Source: Streptomyces griseocarneus
GTDB taxonomy: Bacteria; Actinomycetota; Actinomycetes; Streptomycetales; Streptomycetaceae
Direction: 5' to 3'
Assembly (NCBI GenBank): GCA_003674045.1
Contig: PENC01000011.1
Span: 124,001-188,000, forward strand
Length of the DNA stretch: 64,000 nucleotides
This document shows, piece after piece, positions 37,638-45,962 of this stretch. Under the pieces are notes generated by a model. It saw only the letters and a program-made list of their open reading frames with translations. It was not told where the DNA came from and made no database searches. Position 1 is the stretch's first letter. Each line of letters begins with the position of its first letter. The position numbers and the translations under genes were made by a program.

Positions 37638-38838
37638 CGTCCTCTACCTGACCCTCAGCGCCGTCACCTGGGCCATCGTGGGCTACAAGGCCCGCGCCTG
37701 GTTCCACGACCGGGCCAATGTCGACCTGGGCCTGACCGCGCTGATGACCGCGGGCGTGCCCGTCGTCTTCCTCTTCTCCGCGCCCCGCGTCTACCGCGCC
37801 TTCGACCGGCTGACCGGCGTGGCCAACCTGGCCATGGTCTTCCTCTACTCGGCGGTCGTGCTGTTCGCCACGGGCGCCACCGTCCTGCTGCTGCGCTGGA
37901 CCAGCCGCGGCGACGAGGCGGCGAGCGCCCGGGCCACGGCCCGCTCCCGGTTCGCCGTCGGCACCGTCGGCGTGGCCTGGGCGGCGGCGATCGTCTGCTT
38001 CGCCGTCGGCCGTCCCGACGCCGTGGAGCACCCCCGCGACTTCAGCACCGCCTACGCCGACGCGCCCGGCGTGGTCGCCTTCCTGGTGCTGTATCTGGCC
38101 ATCTTCGGCGTCAGCCTCGCCGGGCTCGGCACGCTCTGCCCGCGCTACGCCGCCCAACTGGGCCGCTCCTGGCTCGCCAAGGGCCTGCGGACCCTGGCCG
38201 TGGGCTGCTGGCTCGGCCTGGTCTACTGCCTGTGCAAGCTCGTCGGCTTCGTACTCAGCTGGGGCGGCCACGAGCTGTACTGGCTGTCCAACGGCGTCGC
38301 GCCGCTCACCGCGTCGGTCGCCGCGGTGCTCGTCCTCGTCGGCTTCTCCCTGCCCGCCGCCGGGCCCCGGGCGGCCGCCTGGCGGCGGCTGCGCCGCCTC
38401 CAGCCGCTGTGGCAGGATGTCACCGCCCACGCCCCGGAGGTCACCCTGGAGCGCCGCTGGAGCGGCCGTTGGCCGCTCGCGGACCTGGAGTGGCGGGCCA
38501 ATCGGCAGATGGCGGAGATCCGCGACATCCAGCGGGCGATCCGGCGCCACGTCGAGGCCGCGACCCTGGACATCGCCCGCGACAAGGCACGGGCGGCCTG
38601 CCTGGACGAGCGCTCGTCCGCCGCGGTCGTGGAGGCGGCGGCCCTGCGCCGGGGCCTCGCCAACCAGGTCACCGGCTATGTGCCGGGCGACCACGCGGAC
38701 AGCGTCGTGATGACCGTGAGCGCCGATCCGGCGGAGGAGCACGAGCACTTGGCCCGCGTCGCGGACGTCTACCACCACCCGCTGGTCGATTCCGTGCTCA
38801 CCGAGATGCGGGAGATCTGCGCGGCGCGCCGCCCCTAG
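37630..38838 (+). CDS. MAB_1171c-family (DUF6545-like) membrane protein
   Basis: 402 residues from GTG 37630. Seven hydrophobic helices fill about residues 1-245 (FDVLYLTLSAVTWAIVGYKA, NLAMVFLYSAVVLFATGATVLLL, VAFLVLYLAIFGVSLAGLG, GLRTLAVGCWLGLVYCLCKLVGFVL, VAAVLVLVGFSLPAAGP). A cytosolic C-terminal domain follows (RRLRRLQPLWQDV, LERRWSGRW, RANRQMAEIRDIQRAIRRHV). Proteins of this kind are annotated as putative transporters but have no known substrate; the 7-TM plus cytosolic tail would equally suit a receptor. The coupling to XRE and ImmA genes is conserved in Streptomyces as far as I recall. Confidence 0.78.
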   Translation: MFDVLYLTLSAVTWAIVGYKARAWFHDRANVDLGLTALMTAGVPVVFLFSAPRVYRAFDRLTGVANLAMVFLYSAVVLFATGATVLLLRWTSRGDEAASARATARSRFAVGTVGVAWAAAIVCFAVGRPDAVEHPRDFSTAYADAPGVVAFLVLYLAIFGVSLAGLGTLCPRYAAQLGRSWLAKGLRTLAVGCWLGLVYCLCKLVGFVLSWGGHELYWLSNGVAPLTASVAAVLVLVGFSLPAAGPRAAAWRRLRRLQPLWQDVTAHAPEVTLERRWSGRWPLADLEWRANRQMAEIRDIQRAIRRHVEAATLDIARDKARAACLDERSSAAVVEAAALRRGLANQVTGYVPGDHADSVVMTVSADPAEEHEHLARVADVYHHPLVDSVLTEMREICAARRP

Positions 38839-38952
38839 ACGGCGCGCGGCCCACAGACCAGGCGGCCCTGGACGGGGGTCAAGGCCGCCTGCGCCACAGG
38901 TCGGCGCCGGACCGTCGAAAGACGGTCCGGCGCCGACCATGCGGCACTGTGC

Positions 38953-39041
38953 CCCGAAAGGGGCGCGGGGAACTGCGCGACCAGCCGACGACGACCCGCA
39001 GACGCGAACGGCGCTTGCGTACCACCCCGGTGGGCGCGACC
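38953..39041 (-). repeat. Dispersed intergenic element, copy 7 (reverse)
   Basis: The hairpin GCCCC-GAAA-GGGGC leads into GCGCGGGGAACTGCGCGACC and ends near ACCCCGGTGGGCGCGACC. It lies between the membrane-protein gene and the P450 gene, both on the plus strand, and ends about 25 bases before the P450 start. Confidence 0.85.
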
Positions 39042-39065
39042 GAGAACCCCCTAAAGTCAGTCGGC

Positions 39066-40277
39066 ATGCAGAACACCACCCCCGTGCCCTATGACGTCAC
39101 CGCGCTGGCCACCGACCCGTACGGGACCTACGCCCGGCTCCGCGAAGCGGGTCCCGTACACCGGATCACCGGGACCGACGGCCGTCCCGCCTGGCTGGTG
39201 ACCCGTTACGAGGACGTGCGCAAGGGGCTCGCCGACCCCCGGCTGTCCCTGGACAGGGTCAACGCCGCGCCCGGGAACTACAGCGGATTCGCCCTGCCCC
39301 CCGCCCTGGACGCCAATCTGCTGAACATGGACCCGCCCGACCACACCCGTGTGCGCCGCCTGGTGGTCAAGGCGTTCACCCCCGGCCGCATCGACAAGCT
39401 CCGCGCCCCCGTGCGCAGGGTCGCCGAGGAACTCCTGGACGCCGTCGAGGCCGACGGCCGTGGCCGCGCCGATCTCATCGCCGCCTACGCGGCCCCGCTG
39501 CCCATCACGGTCATCTGCGACCTGCTGGGGGTGCCCGGGGAGCACCGGCACGACTTCCGGGCCTGGACCGACGCGCTGATCGCGCCGGACCCCGAGCGCC
39601 CGCACCTGGCGAAGGAGGCGATCGGGCAGCTGATGGGCTTCTTCACCGGGCTCATCGCGAGCAAGCGCGCCGAGCCCGCCGACGATCTGCTCTCCGACCT
39701 GATCGCGGCCCGGGACGGCGAAGGGGGCCGCGGTGACCGGCTCTCCGAGGACGAGCTCACCTCCCTGGCCTTCCTCATCCTCTTCGCCGGGTACGAGAAC
39801 TCCGTCCACCTGATCGGCAACGCCGTCCTGGCCCTGCTGGACCACCCGGCCTTGATGGAATCCTTGCGCACGGATCCGGCCGGACTCGGCGCGGCGGTGG
39901 AGGAGTTCAACCGGTGGGACGGGCCGGCACCCCTGGCGATCCGGAGGTTTCCGCTGGAGGACATCGAGATCGGTGGGGTCACGGTGCCCGCGGGGGAGAC
40001 CGTTCTCCTCTGTGTCGCCTCCGCCAATCGTGATCCTCGTCACTTCGCCGATCCGGAGCGACTGGATCCGACCCGTGATCGTTCCGGGCATCTCGGACTG
40101 GGGCACGGCATCCACTACTGCGTGGGAGCGCCGCTGGCCAGGATGAAAGTGGAAACAGCGCTGGCAGTACTGCTGGAGAGGCTCCCGGGGCTCACGCTCG
40201 ACGTGCCGCGCGAGGAGCTGAAGTGGCGGCCCTCGGTGCGGGCACGTGGCTTGATTTCACTCCCTGTTCGCTGGTGA
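39066..40277 (+). CDS. Cytochrome P450 (bacterial class I, CYP107-like)
   Basis: 403 residues from ATG 39066. Visible motifs: C-helix DPPDHTRVRRLVVKAFTP, I-helix LILFAGYENSVHLIGN, ExxR in EEFNRWDG (variant), and heme loop GLGHGIHYCVGAPLAR with the Cys ligand. In the I-helix the usual acid-alcohol pair (E/D-T) reads E-N-S, so the conserved Thr is replaced; in the heme loop the usual Phe is Leu. These suggest a specialised biosynthetic P450. No ferredoxin or biosynthetic cluster is adjacent. It does not belong to a conservon, as no CvnA-D genes are present. Confidence 0.9.
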   Translation: MQNTTPVPYDVTALATDPYGTYARLREAGPVHRITGTDGRPAWLVTRYEDVRKGLADPRLSLDRVNAAPGNYSGFALPPALDANLLNMDPPDHTRVRRLVVKAFTPGRIDKLRAPVRRVAEELLDAVEADGRGRADLIAAYAAPLPITVICDLLGVPGEHRHDFRAWTDALIAPDPERPHLAKEAIGQLMGFFTGLIASKRAEPADDLLSDLIAARDGEGGRGDRLSEDELTSLAFLILFAGYENSVHLIGNAVLALLDHPALMESLRTDPAGLGAAVEEFNRWDGPAPLAIRRFPLEDIEIGGVTVPAGETVLLCVASANRDPRHFADPERLDPTRDRSGHLGLGHGIHYCVGAPLARMKVETALAVLLERLPGLTLDVPREELKWRPSVRARGLISLPVRW

Positions 40278-40340
40278 GTCGAAAAGGCGAACAGGTTTTT
40301 GGTGCATAACCCATCCTTGATGAGGTAGAAATGTGCGTGA

Positions 40341-40378
40341 GCCCGCCCGGTGTGCATCCCCCGTCGCACCGGGCGGGC
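40341..40378 (+). terminator. Terminator after the P450 gene
   Basis: GCCCGCCCGGTG (40341-40352) pairs perfectly with CACCGGGCGGGC (40367-40378) around a 14-base loop, followed by CTTCGGCTTT. Confidence 0.8.
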
Positions 40379-40468
40379 CTTCGGCTTTCCGGGCCGCCGG
40401 ATACGCGGCCGTCCGCGATCCGGCTCCACGGCCCCGTTCGGCGTTCGACGAGGCCCGCACCGGGGGCC

Positions 40469-41074
40469 TCAGGCCCCCACGGGGAACTTCAGCAGAGCGA
40501 CGGCCGCCAGCATCTGGATGCTCACCGAGGCCACGGCCTTGTGCGTCGGCAGGTGGTGCTGACCACGGATCAGCAGGGCCGCGAAGGCGTAGCCGAAGCC
40601 GAAGGTGATCCAGGCCGCGGCCTTCACCACGTAGGAGCCGCTCGGCAGCCAGGCGTCCAGGACCAGCCGCGGCAGATCGGTCGCCCAGAAGATCACGACG
40701 AAGAGGGTGACGGTCGGGCCGAACCGTCCGTTGCCGCCGAGCCGCCGGGCGATGGCGTGCGTGGCGACCCCCAGCAGCAGGCTGGCGAGGAGCAGGACGC
40801 CGTCGGCGATGGCCATCGCCTCCAGCGCCAGCCGGGGACTGATGTCCCACTGCCCCTCGAACGAGTCCCTCCCCACCGTCCCGAGGATGCCGCAGAGCAG
40901 GCAGAGGAAGGCCGCCGCGCCCCAGACGCTGCGGTCCCGGGCCTCGTCGAGCACCTCGACCGGCCGGAACCACAGCCCGAATATGAGGCGGTGCCAGAGC
41001 AGTCTGCGCCGGGCCGCGACCGGGGGCCGCGAGGGGGGAGGCGTGGGTGTGGTGGACGACGGGGTCACAGGCAT
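40469..41074 (-). CDS. YIP1-family membrane protein
   Basis: 201 residues from ATG 41074 (MPVTPSSTTPTPPPSRPPV); a GTG at 41092 is also in frame and neither has a clear ribosome site. A Pro-rich cytosolic N-terminus is followed by five hydrophobic helices (VWGAAAFLCLLCGILGTVG, ALEAMAIADGVLLLASLLLGVATHAI, VTLFVVIFWATDLPRLVL, AAAWITFGFGYAFAALLI, VASVSIQMLAAVALL). The pattern matches the Yip1 domain; the role in bacteria is unknown. It stands alone, convergent with the P450 gene. Confidence 0.7.
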   Translation of the reverse strand: MPVTPSSTTPTPPPSRPPVAARRRLLWHRLIFGLWFRPVEVLDEARDRSVWGAAAFLCLLCGILGTVGRDSFEGQWDISPRLALEAMAIADGVLLLASLLLGVATHAIARRLGGNGRFGPTVTLFVVIFWATDLPRLVLDAWLPSGSYVVKAAAWITFGFGYAFAALLIRGQHHLPTHKAVASVSIQMLAAVALLKFPVGA

Positions 41075-41214
41075 GGATGCAATTTCTATCACCGCGTGTC
41101 ACGGACACCGGCGGCCGGGCCGGGCCATGGCACGGTGTGACGTACGGTCAGTGACGATGCCCCCGCGCTGCGTTCCGGCGCCGCCCCGGAGCCGGTACGT
41201 ACCGTGACGCCGCG

Positions 41215-42762
41215 TCAGGCGGGCGCGGGCGCCGCGGGGTCGGTGTCGGTACCGGGCCCCGGGCCCGGCCCGGCGTCCGGCTCCGGGCCCGCGTCCGGGG
41301 CCTCCGGCTCGGGCCCCGCATCGGGGTCCGGCGCGTTCAGGTACTCCTCGGAGATCTCCTTCGGCCCGAACGGCCAGACATGCTCGTAGGCCGACCAGAG
41401 GGCGAACGCCACACAGCCCGCGCCGACCCAGGCGAGCGACCATTCGATGGGGTGGTGTCCGGGCGAGTTGCGGTCCGCGTAGCCGTAGATCACCAGCCAG
41501 CCCGCCAGGGCCACCAGGCTCGGCAGCGGGTAGAGCCACATCCGGTACGGCCGTCGCAGCCCCGGCTGCCTGTGGCGCAGCACGGTCACGGCCGCGACCT
41601 GCGCGAGCGCCTGCACGATCACCATGACCGTGGTCAGCAGCTGGATCAGCGTCGTCAGGTCCGTATGACGGCCGATCAGGAAGCCGACGACGGTGATGGC
41701 GCCCATCGACACCAGCGCCAGCACCGGGAAGTGGTGGCGCGGGTGCAGGCTGCCGAAGGAGCGGAAGAAGACCTTGTCGCGCGCGGCGTCGTAGGGCACG
41801 CGCGAGCCGCCGAGGAGACCGGTGAGGACGGAGGCGACGGCGGTGACGAGGATGAGCACCGTGACCGTCTGCGCCGCCCCCTTGCCCCAGGCGGCCTCCA
41901 GCACCGCGGAGGCGACCGAGGAGTGGGCGGTGGAGTTCTCGTCCCGCATCTGCTGCCAGTCGACGACCCCGAGGGTGCCGATCTGCAGCAGCAGGTAGAT
42001 CGCCATGATGCCGAGGATGGAGTAGATGATGGCGCGCGGCATCGTGCGCCCGGGGTTCTTGATCTCGGCACCCATGTAGGCGGCGGTGTTGTAGCCGAGG
42101 TAGTCGTAGATGCCGATGGTCAGGCCCCCGGCGAAGCCCAGCCAGAAGTGACCGGTGGTCAGCTCGAAGGCGTGGGCCGGGTAGGTGAAGGCCCGGTGCG
42201 GGCTGAAGTGGGTGAAGGCGGCGAGGATGACGAGCACGACCGAGGCGATCATCACCGCCCACAGCACCACGGTGAGCTTCGCGATGTTCTCCACCCGCCG
42301 CCACAGGGCCGCCAGGATGACGACGATGACGGCGAGACCCACGAGGTCCCCGGAGGTCTGCCCCATGCCCGGCCACAGATAGCCGAGGTACTGCACGAAG
42401 CCGACGATGCCGGTCGACATGCCGAGCGGGATGAAGAGCATTGCCGTCCACACGAAGAGGAAGGGCATCAGCTTCCCGGTGCGGTACTGGAACGCCTGCC
42501 GCAGATAGACGTAACTGCCGCCCGCCCCCGGCAGCGAGGCGCCCAGCTCCGCCCAGACCAGCCCGTCCGCGAGGGCGAGCAGCGCGCCCGCGACGAAGCC
42601 GATGACCGCCTGCGGCCCCCCGAAGACCGTCACCATCAGCGGGATGGTGACGAAGGGCCCGATGCCGCACATCTGGCTCATGTTGATGGCGGTGGCCTGG
42701 AACAGCCCGATCCGGCGGACGAATCCGCCGCGATGCTCCGGCTCCTGCCCGGTGTCTGCCAT
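41215..42762 (-). CDS. APC-superfamily amino-acid permease with acidic Pro-Gly-Asp tail
   Basis: 515 residues from ATG 42762, with CAGGAGAGAGGGC upstream. Twelve or so hydrophobic helices carry APC motifs (INMSQMCGIGPFVTIPLMV, WAELGASLPGAGGSYVYLRQAF, GYNTAAYMGAEIKNPGRTMPRAI, GGSRVPYDAARDKVFFRSFG). These match the basic amino-acid/polyamine antiporter or AGT-type permeases. The C-terminal ~35 residues are a low-complexity repeat (DAGPEPEAPDAGPEPDAGPG). It is divergent from the NiCoT riboswitch region. The substrate is not predictable. Confidence 0.88.
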   Translation of the reverse strand: MADTGQEPEHRGGFVRRIGLFQATAINMSQMCGIGPFVTIPLMVTVFGGPQAVIGFVAGALLALADGLVWAELGASLPGAGGSYVYLRQAFQYRTGKLMPFLFVWTAMLFIPLGMSTGIVGFVQYLGYLWPGMGQTSGDLVGLAVIVVILAALWRRVENIAKLTVVLWAVMIASVVLVILAAFTHFSPHRAFTYPAHAFELTTGHFWLGFAGGLTIGIYDYLGYNTAAYMGAEIKNPGRTMPRAIIYSILGIMAIYLLLQIGTLGVVDWQQMRDENSTAHSSVASAVLEAAWGKGAAQTVTVLILVTAVASVLTGLLGGSRVPYDAARDKVFFRSFGSLHPRHHFPVLALVSMGAITVVGFLIGRHTDLTTLIQLLTTVMVIVQALAQVAAVTVLRHRQPGLRRPYRMWLYPLPSLVALAGWLVIYGYADRNSPGHHPIEWSLAWVGAGCVAFALWSAYEHVWPFGPKEISEEYLNAPDPDAGPEPEAPDAGPEPDAGPGPGPGTDTDPAAPAPA

Positions 42763-42929
42763 GGCGTGCCCTCTCTCCTGCCGGACGGGGGTGCCCGTCA
42801 TCTGCACTGGTACACCGGGCCGGGGGGCGCGTCCAGCACTGGCGCAGGGATGTCCGTGGCCGTCGAACAGGAAATTCGCACGTCTATGGTTGTTGCCACT
42901 TCTTTGCACCAGCTTTCGGCCAGAGCGCA

Positions 42930-43135
42930 TAGGGTGGCCCGGCCGTGGTGTTCGGGAAGACCGGTGAAGGCCCTCGTGGCCCCATTCCGGAGCGGCCCTC
43001 GCCACTGTGATCGGGGAGCACCGTCCCACTGCCGCGCGTCCGTACGGGCGCGCGGAGCCACTGGCCGCAGCCGGCTGCCGGGAAGGCTCGGGCGCGCGCG
43101 AACGGACCCGTAAGCCAGGAGACCGGCCACGGCAT
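42930..43135 (+). promoter_or_regulatory. Cobalamin riboswitch upstream of the NiCoT transporter gene
   Basis: The long B12 riboswitch pattern is visible in order: GGGAAGACCGGTGAAGGCC (42954 on), CGGAGCGGCCCTCGCCACTG with TGATCGGGG, then GCAGCCGGCTGCCGGGAAGG and the B12 box TAAGCCAGGAGACCGGCC (43111-43128). It lies 40 bases before the transporter start. The two cobalamin riboswitches in this window thus control the chelatase and metal uptake. The rest of the 42763-43174 gap holds the divergent permease promoter. Confidence 0.93.
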
Positions 43136-43174
43136 CTCACAAAGATCCACGAGGTGCTGGAGCGTGACCCGCAG

Positions 43175-44314
43175 ATGACTCTGCCCCCTGACATATCCGA
43201 TGACGTATCCGGCGGCAAGCCGTCCGTCGCACCACCCGGCGCCGCCGCGCCGTCCTTCCGCTGGCGCCGCGAGGACACCGTCCGCACGGCCGGGCTGATG
43301 GCCGTCATCGCCGCCCTGCACGTCGTCGCCTTCGGCGTGCTCCTCCTGCTCGTCGTCCCCGGCCACTACACTGTGGGCTCCCAGGTCTACGGCGTCGGCC
43401 TCGGCGTGACCGCCTACACCCTCGGCATGCGGCACGCGTTCGACGCGGACCACATCGCCGCCATCGACAACACCACCCGCAAGCTGATGGCCGACGGCAA
43501 GCGCCCGGTCTCCGTCGGCTTCTGGTTCGCGCTCGGGCACTCCAGCGTCGTCGTCCTGATGGCGGCGCTGGTCACGGGCGGCACCCAGCTCGCCGGGAAG
43601 CTCATGGACGAGGACTCCGCCACCCACCAGACGCTCGGCGTCGTGGGCACCTCCGTCTCCGGCGGCTTCCTCTACCTGATCGCCGCCCTCAACCTCGTCG
43701 CCCTCGCGGGCATCCTGCGCATCTTCCGCGCGATGCGCGAGGGCCGCTACGACGAGGCGGAGCTGGAGGCGCGGCTGGACGCGCGTGGCTTCATGAACCG
43801 CCTTCTCGGGCGCTTCACCCGCTCCATCACCCGGCCCGGCCAGATGTATCCGCTGGGCTTCCTCTTCGGCCTCGGCTTCGACACGGCCACCGAGGTCACA
43901 CTCATGGTGATGGCGGGCAGCGGCGCGGCCGCCGGGCTGCCCTGGTACGCGATCCTGTGCCTGCCGCTGCTGTTCGCGGCCGGCATGAGCCTGTTCGACA
44001 CCCTGGACGGCACGTTCATGAACTTCGCCTACCAGTGGGCGTTCTCCAACCCCGTCCGCAAGGTCTACTACAACCTCACCATCACCGGCCTGTCGATCGC
44101 GGTGGCCTTCCTCATCGGCACCATCGAGCTCGTCACGGTGCTGCACGAGAAGCTCGGCCTGGACGACGCGGTCACCGGCTGGATCTCCGGCATCAGCCTC
44201 GACAACGTCGGCTTCGTCATCGTCGGCCTCTTCGTCGTGGTCTGGGGCGCGGCGCTCGCCTACTGGCGCTTCGGCAAGGTCGAACAGCGCTGGGCCGCCC
44301 GCGCCGGGGGCTGA
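43175..44314 (+). CDS. NiCoT-family cobalt/nickel permease
   Basis: 379 residues from ATG 43175. The NiCoT signature GMRHAFDADHIAAIDNTTRK is intact, with ALGHSSVVVLMA, LGFDTATEVTLMVMAGSGAAA and FAAGMSLFDTLDGTFMNFAYQWAF, and about eight hydrophobic helices. These secondary transporters take up Co2+ and/or Ni2+. The cobalamin riboswitch directly upstream argues that cobalt for B12 is the physiological substrate. It has an extended hydrophilic N-terminus of about 35 residues. Confidence 0.94.
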   Translation: MTLPPDISDDVSGGKPSVAPPGAAAPSFRWRREDTVRTAGLMAVIAALHVVAFGVLLLLVVPGHYTVGSQVYGVGLGVTAYTLGMRHAFDADHIAAIDNTTRKLMADGKRPVSVGFWFALGHSSVVVLMAALVTGGTQLAGKLMDEDSATHQTLGVVGTSVSGGFLYLIAALNLVALAGILRIFRAMREGRYDEAELEARLDARGFMNRLLGRFTRSITRPGQMYPLGFLFGLGFDTATEVTLMVMAGSGAAAGLPWYAILCLPLLFAAGMSLFDTLDGTFMNFAYQWAFSNPVRKVYYNLTITGLSIAVAFLIGTIELVTVLHEKLGLDDAVTGWISGISLDNVGFVIVGLFVVVWGAALAYWRFGKVEQRWAARAGG

Positions 44315-44402
44315 GGCCGCACCGGGAGCCGGGTCTTACGAACCCGTGACGGCACGGCCCGGGGCGGCCCGCGCCGCGCCCGCCGCCCCTAACGTCGGGG
44401 CC

Positions 44403-45482
44403 ATGCGCGTACTCGTCACCGGAGGCGCGGGCTTCATCGGCTCGCACGTCGTCTCCGCGCTCCTCGCCCGCGGGCACCGGCCCGTCGTCCTCGACGGGCT
44501 GCTGCCCGCAGCCCACCCCCAGGCACCGCCCCGACCCGACGGCGTCGAACGGGCCGCGTGGATCACGGCCGACGTCCGCGACCGCGCGGCCGTGGCCCGC
44601 GCCCTGCGCGGCGTCGACGCCGTCTGCCACCAGGCCGCGATGGTCGGCCTCGGCAAGGACTTCGCCGACGCGCCCGCCTACGTCGGCTGCAACGACCTCG
44701 GCACCGCCGTCCTCCTCGCGGAGGCGGCCGCGGCGGGCGTACGCGGCCTGGTCCTCGCCGGCTCCATGGTCGTCTACGGCGAGGGCCGCTACGACTGCCC
44801 GCACCACGGCACGGTGCGCCCCGGGCCCCGTACGGCCGCCGACCTCGACGCCGGGCGCTACGAGGCGCGCTGCCCGCGCTGCGCCCGCGCGCTGACACCC
44901 GGCCTGGTCGCCGAGGACGCGCCCACCGACCCGCGCAACGTCTACGCCGCGACCAAGCTCGCCCAGGAACACCTGGCCGCCGCCTGGGCCCGCGCCACCG
45001 GCGGCACGGCCGTGGCGCTGCGCTACCACAACGTCTACGGGCCGGGGATGCCCCGCGACACCCCCTACGCGGGCGTCGCGTCCTTCTTCCGCTCCGCGCT
45101 CGCCCGCGGCGAGGCGCCCCGGGTCTTCGAGGACGGCCGCCAGCGCCGGGACTTCGTCCACGTACGGGACGTGGCCGCCGCGAACGCCCTCGCCCTGGAG
45201 TCCCTCGCGGACCGCCCCGCGGGCACCTTCCGCGCGTACAACTGCGGCAGCGACACCCCCCGCACCATCGGCGACATGGCCACCGCGCTGGCCCACGCGT
45301 ACGGCGGGCCCGCGCCGGTGGTGACGGGCGAGTACCGGCTGGGCGACGTCCGGCACGTCACCGCCACCTCGCGGCGCCTGCGCGAGGAACTGGGGTGGTG
45401 TGCGGAGGTGGGATTCGGGGAAGGCGTGGCGGAGTTCGCGCGGGCACCCCAGCGCGGGGCCGCCGTGGCTGCGTACGGGTGA
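44403..45482 (+). CDS. NAD-dependent epimerase/dehydratase (extended SDR)
   Basis: 359 residues from ATG 44403. The Rossmann motif is VTGGAGFIGSHVVSALLARG; the catalytic YxxxK occurs in NVYAATKLAQEHLAAAW; further family marks are RYHNVYGPGMPRDTPYAGVA and RDFVHVRDVAAANALAL. These fit UDP/dTDP-sugar epimerases or reductases. An insert with RYDCPHHGTVRP...ARCPRCARAL carries two CxxC-like pairs, seen in a subset of these enzymes. It follows the NiCoT gene by 88 bases and is otherwise isolated. Confidence 0.88.
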   Translation: MRVLVTGGAGFIGSHVVSALLARGHRPVVLDGLLPAAHPQAPPRPDGVERAAWITADVRDRAAVARALRGVDAVCHQAAMVGLGKDFADAPAYVGCNDLGTAVLLAEAAAAGVRGLVLAGSMVVYGEGRYDCPHHGTVRPGPRTAADLDAGRYEARCPRCARALTPGLVAEDAPTDPRNVYAATKLAQEHLAAAWARATGGTAVALRYHNVYGPGMPRDTPYAGVASFFRSALARGEAPRVFEDGRQRRDFVHVRDVAAANALALESLADRPAGTFRAYNCGSDTPRTIGDMATALAHAYGGPAPVVTGEYRLGDVRHVTATSRRLREELGWCAEVGFGEGVAEFARAPQRGAAVAAYG

Positions 45483-45569
45483 ACCTCGGGCCATCCCGTA
45501 CCGGACCCGCGCGCCCGGGATAGATGGTTGACGAGGGTGCGCACCCAGGAGCTCAGGAAGGCGGCAGAC

Positions 45570-45962
45570 ATGGCGGACAACGACCTCGGAAGCCTGCTCG
45601 GCGGACTGCTCGGCGGCGACAGCGGCGCGGGAAAGCTGCTGGGCGCGCTCATCGGTGCCCTCGGCAGCGGCGGGGGCGAGTCGCTGGACGGCCTGCTGCA
45701 CCAGCTCCAGGAGGGCGGCCTCGGCGGCAAGACCGGGTCCTGGGTGGGCACCGGCCCGAACGACCCGCTGACCGGCCCCGAGGTCGCGCAGGCCCTGCCC
45801 TACCAGGCACTCGAACACGTCGCGGGCCAGGCGGGCATCACCCCCGAGCAGGCCGCGGACCAGCTCGCCGAGGCCCTGCCCCAGGCCGTCGACAAGCTCA
45901 CCCCGGGCGGCCAGGTCCCGGAGGGCTCACTGGAGGAACTGATCGCCCGGCAGCAGCAGTAG
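45570..45962 (+). CDS. YidB-family (DUF937) protein
   Basis: 130 residues from ATG 45570 with AGGAAGG upstream. A Gly-rich N-terminus (LGSLLGGLLGGDSGAGKLLGALIGALGSGGGESLDGLLHQL) is followed by the conserved WVGTGPNDPLTGPEVAQAL and AGITPEQAADQLAEALPQAVDKLTPGGQVP. This is the DUF937/YidB fold of unknown function. Its 3' end overlaps the convergent regulator gene by 65 bases. Confidence 0.85.
   Translation: MADNDLGSLLGGLLGGDSGAGKLLGALIGALGSGGGESLDGLLHQLQEGGLGGKTGSWVGTGPNDPLTGPEVAQALPYQALEHVAGQAGITPEQAADQLAEALPQAVDKLTPGGQVPEGSLEELIARQQQ

Noticed and set aside
39066..40277. P450 as part of a conservon (cvn) with upstream regulators
   Set aside because: No histidine kinase-like CvnA, roadblock, DUF742 or GTPase genes are adjacent; upstream genes are XRE, ImmA and a membrane protein.
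41225..41340. GC-rich tandem-like repeat at the 3' end of the APC permease
   Set aside because: It is explained as coding for the acidic Pro/Gly/Asp tail; the units are irregular, so it is not a CRISPR or satellite array.
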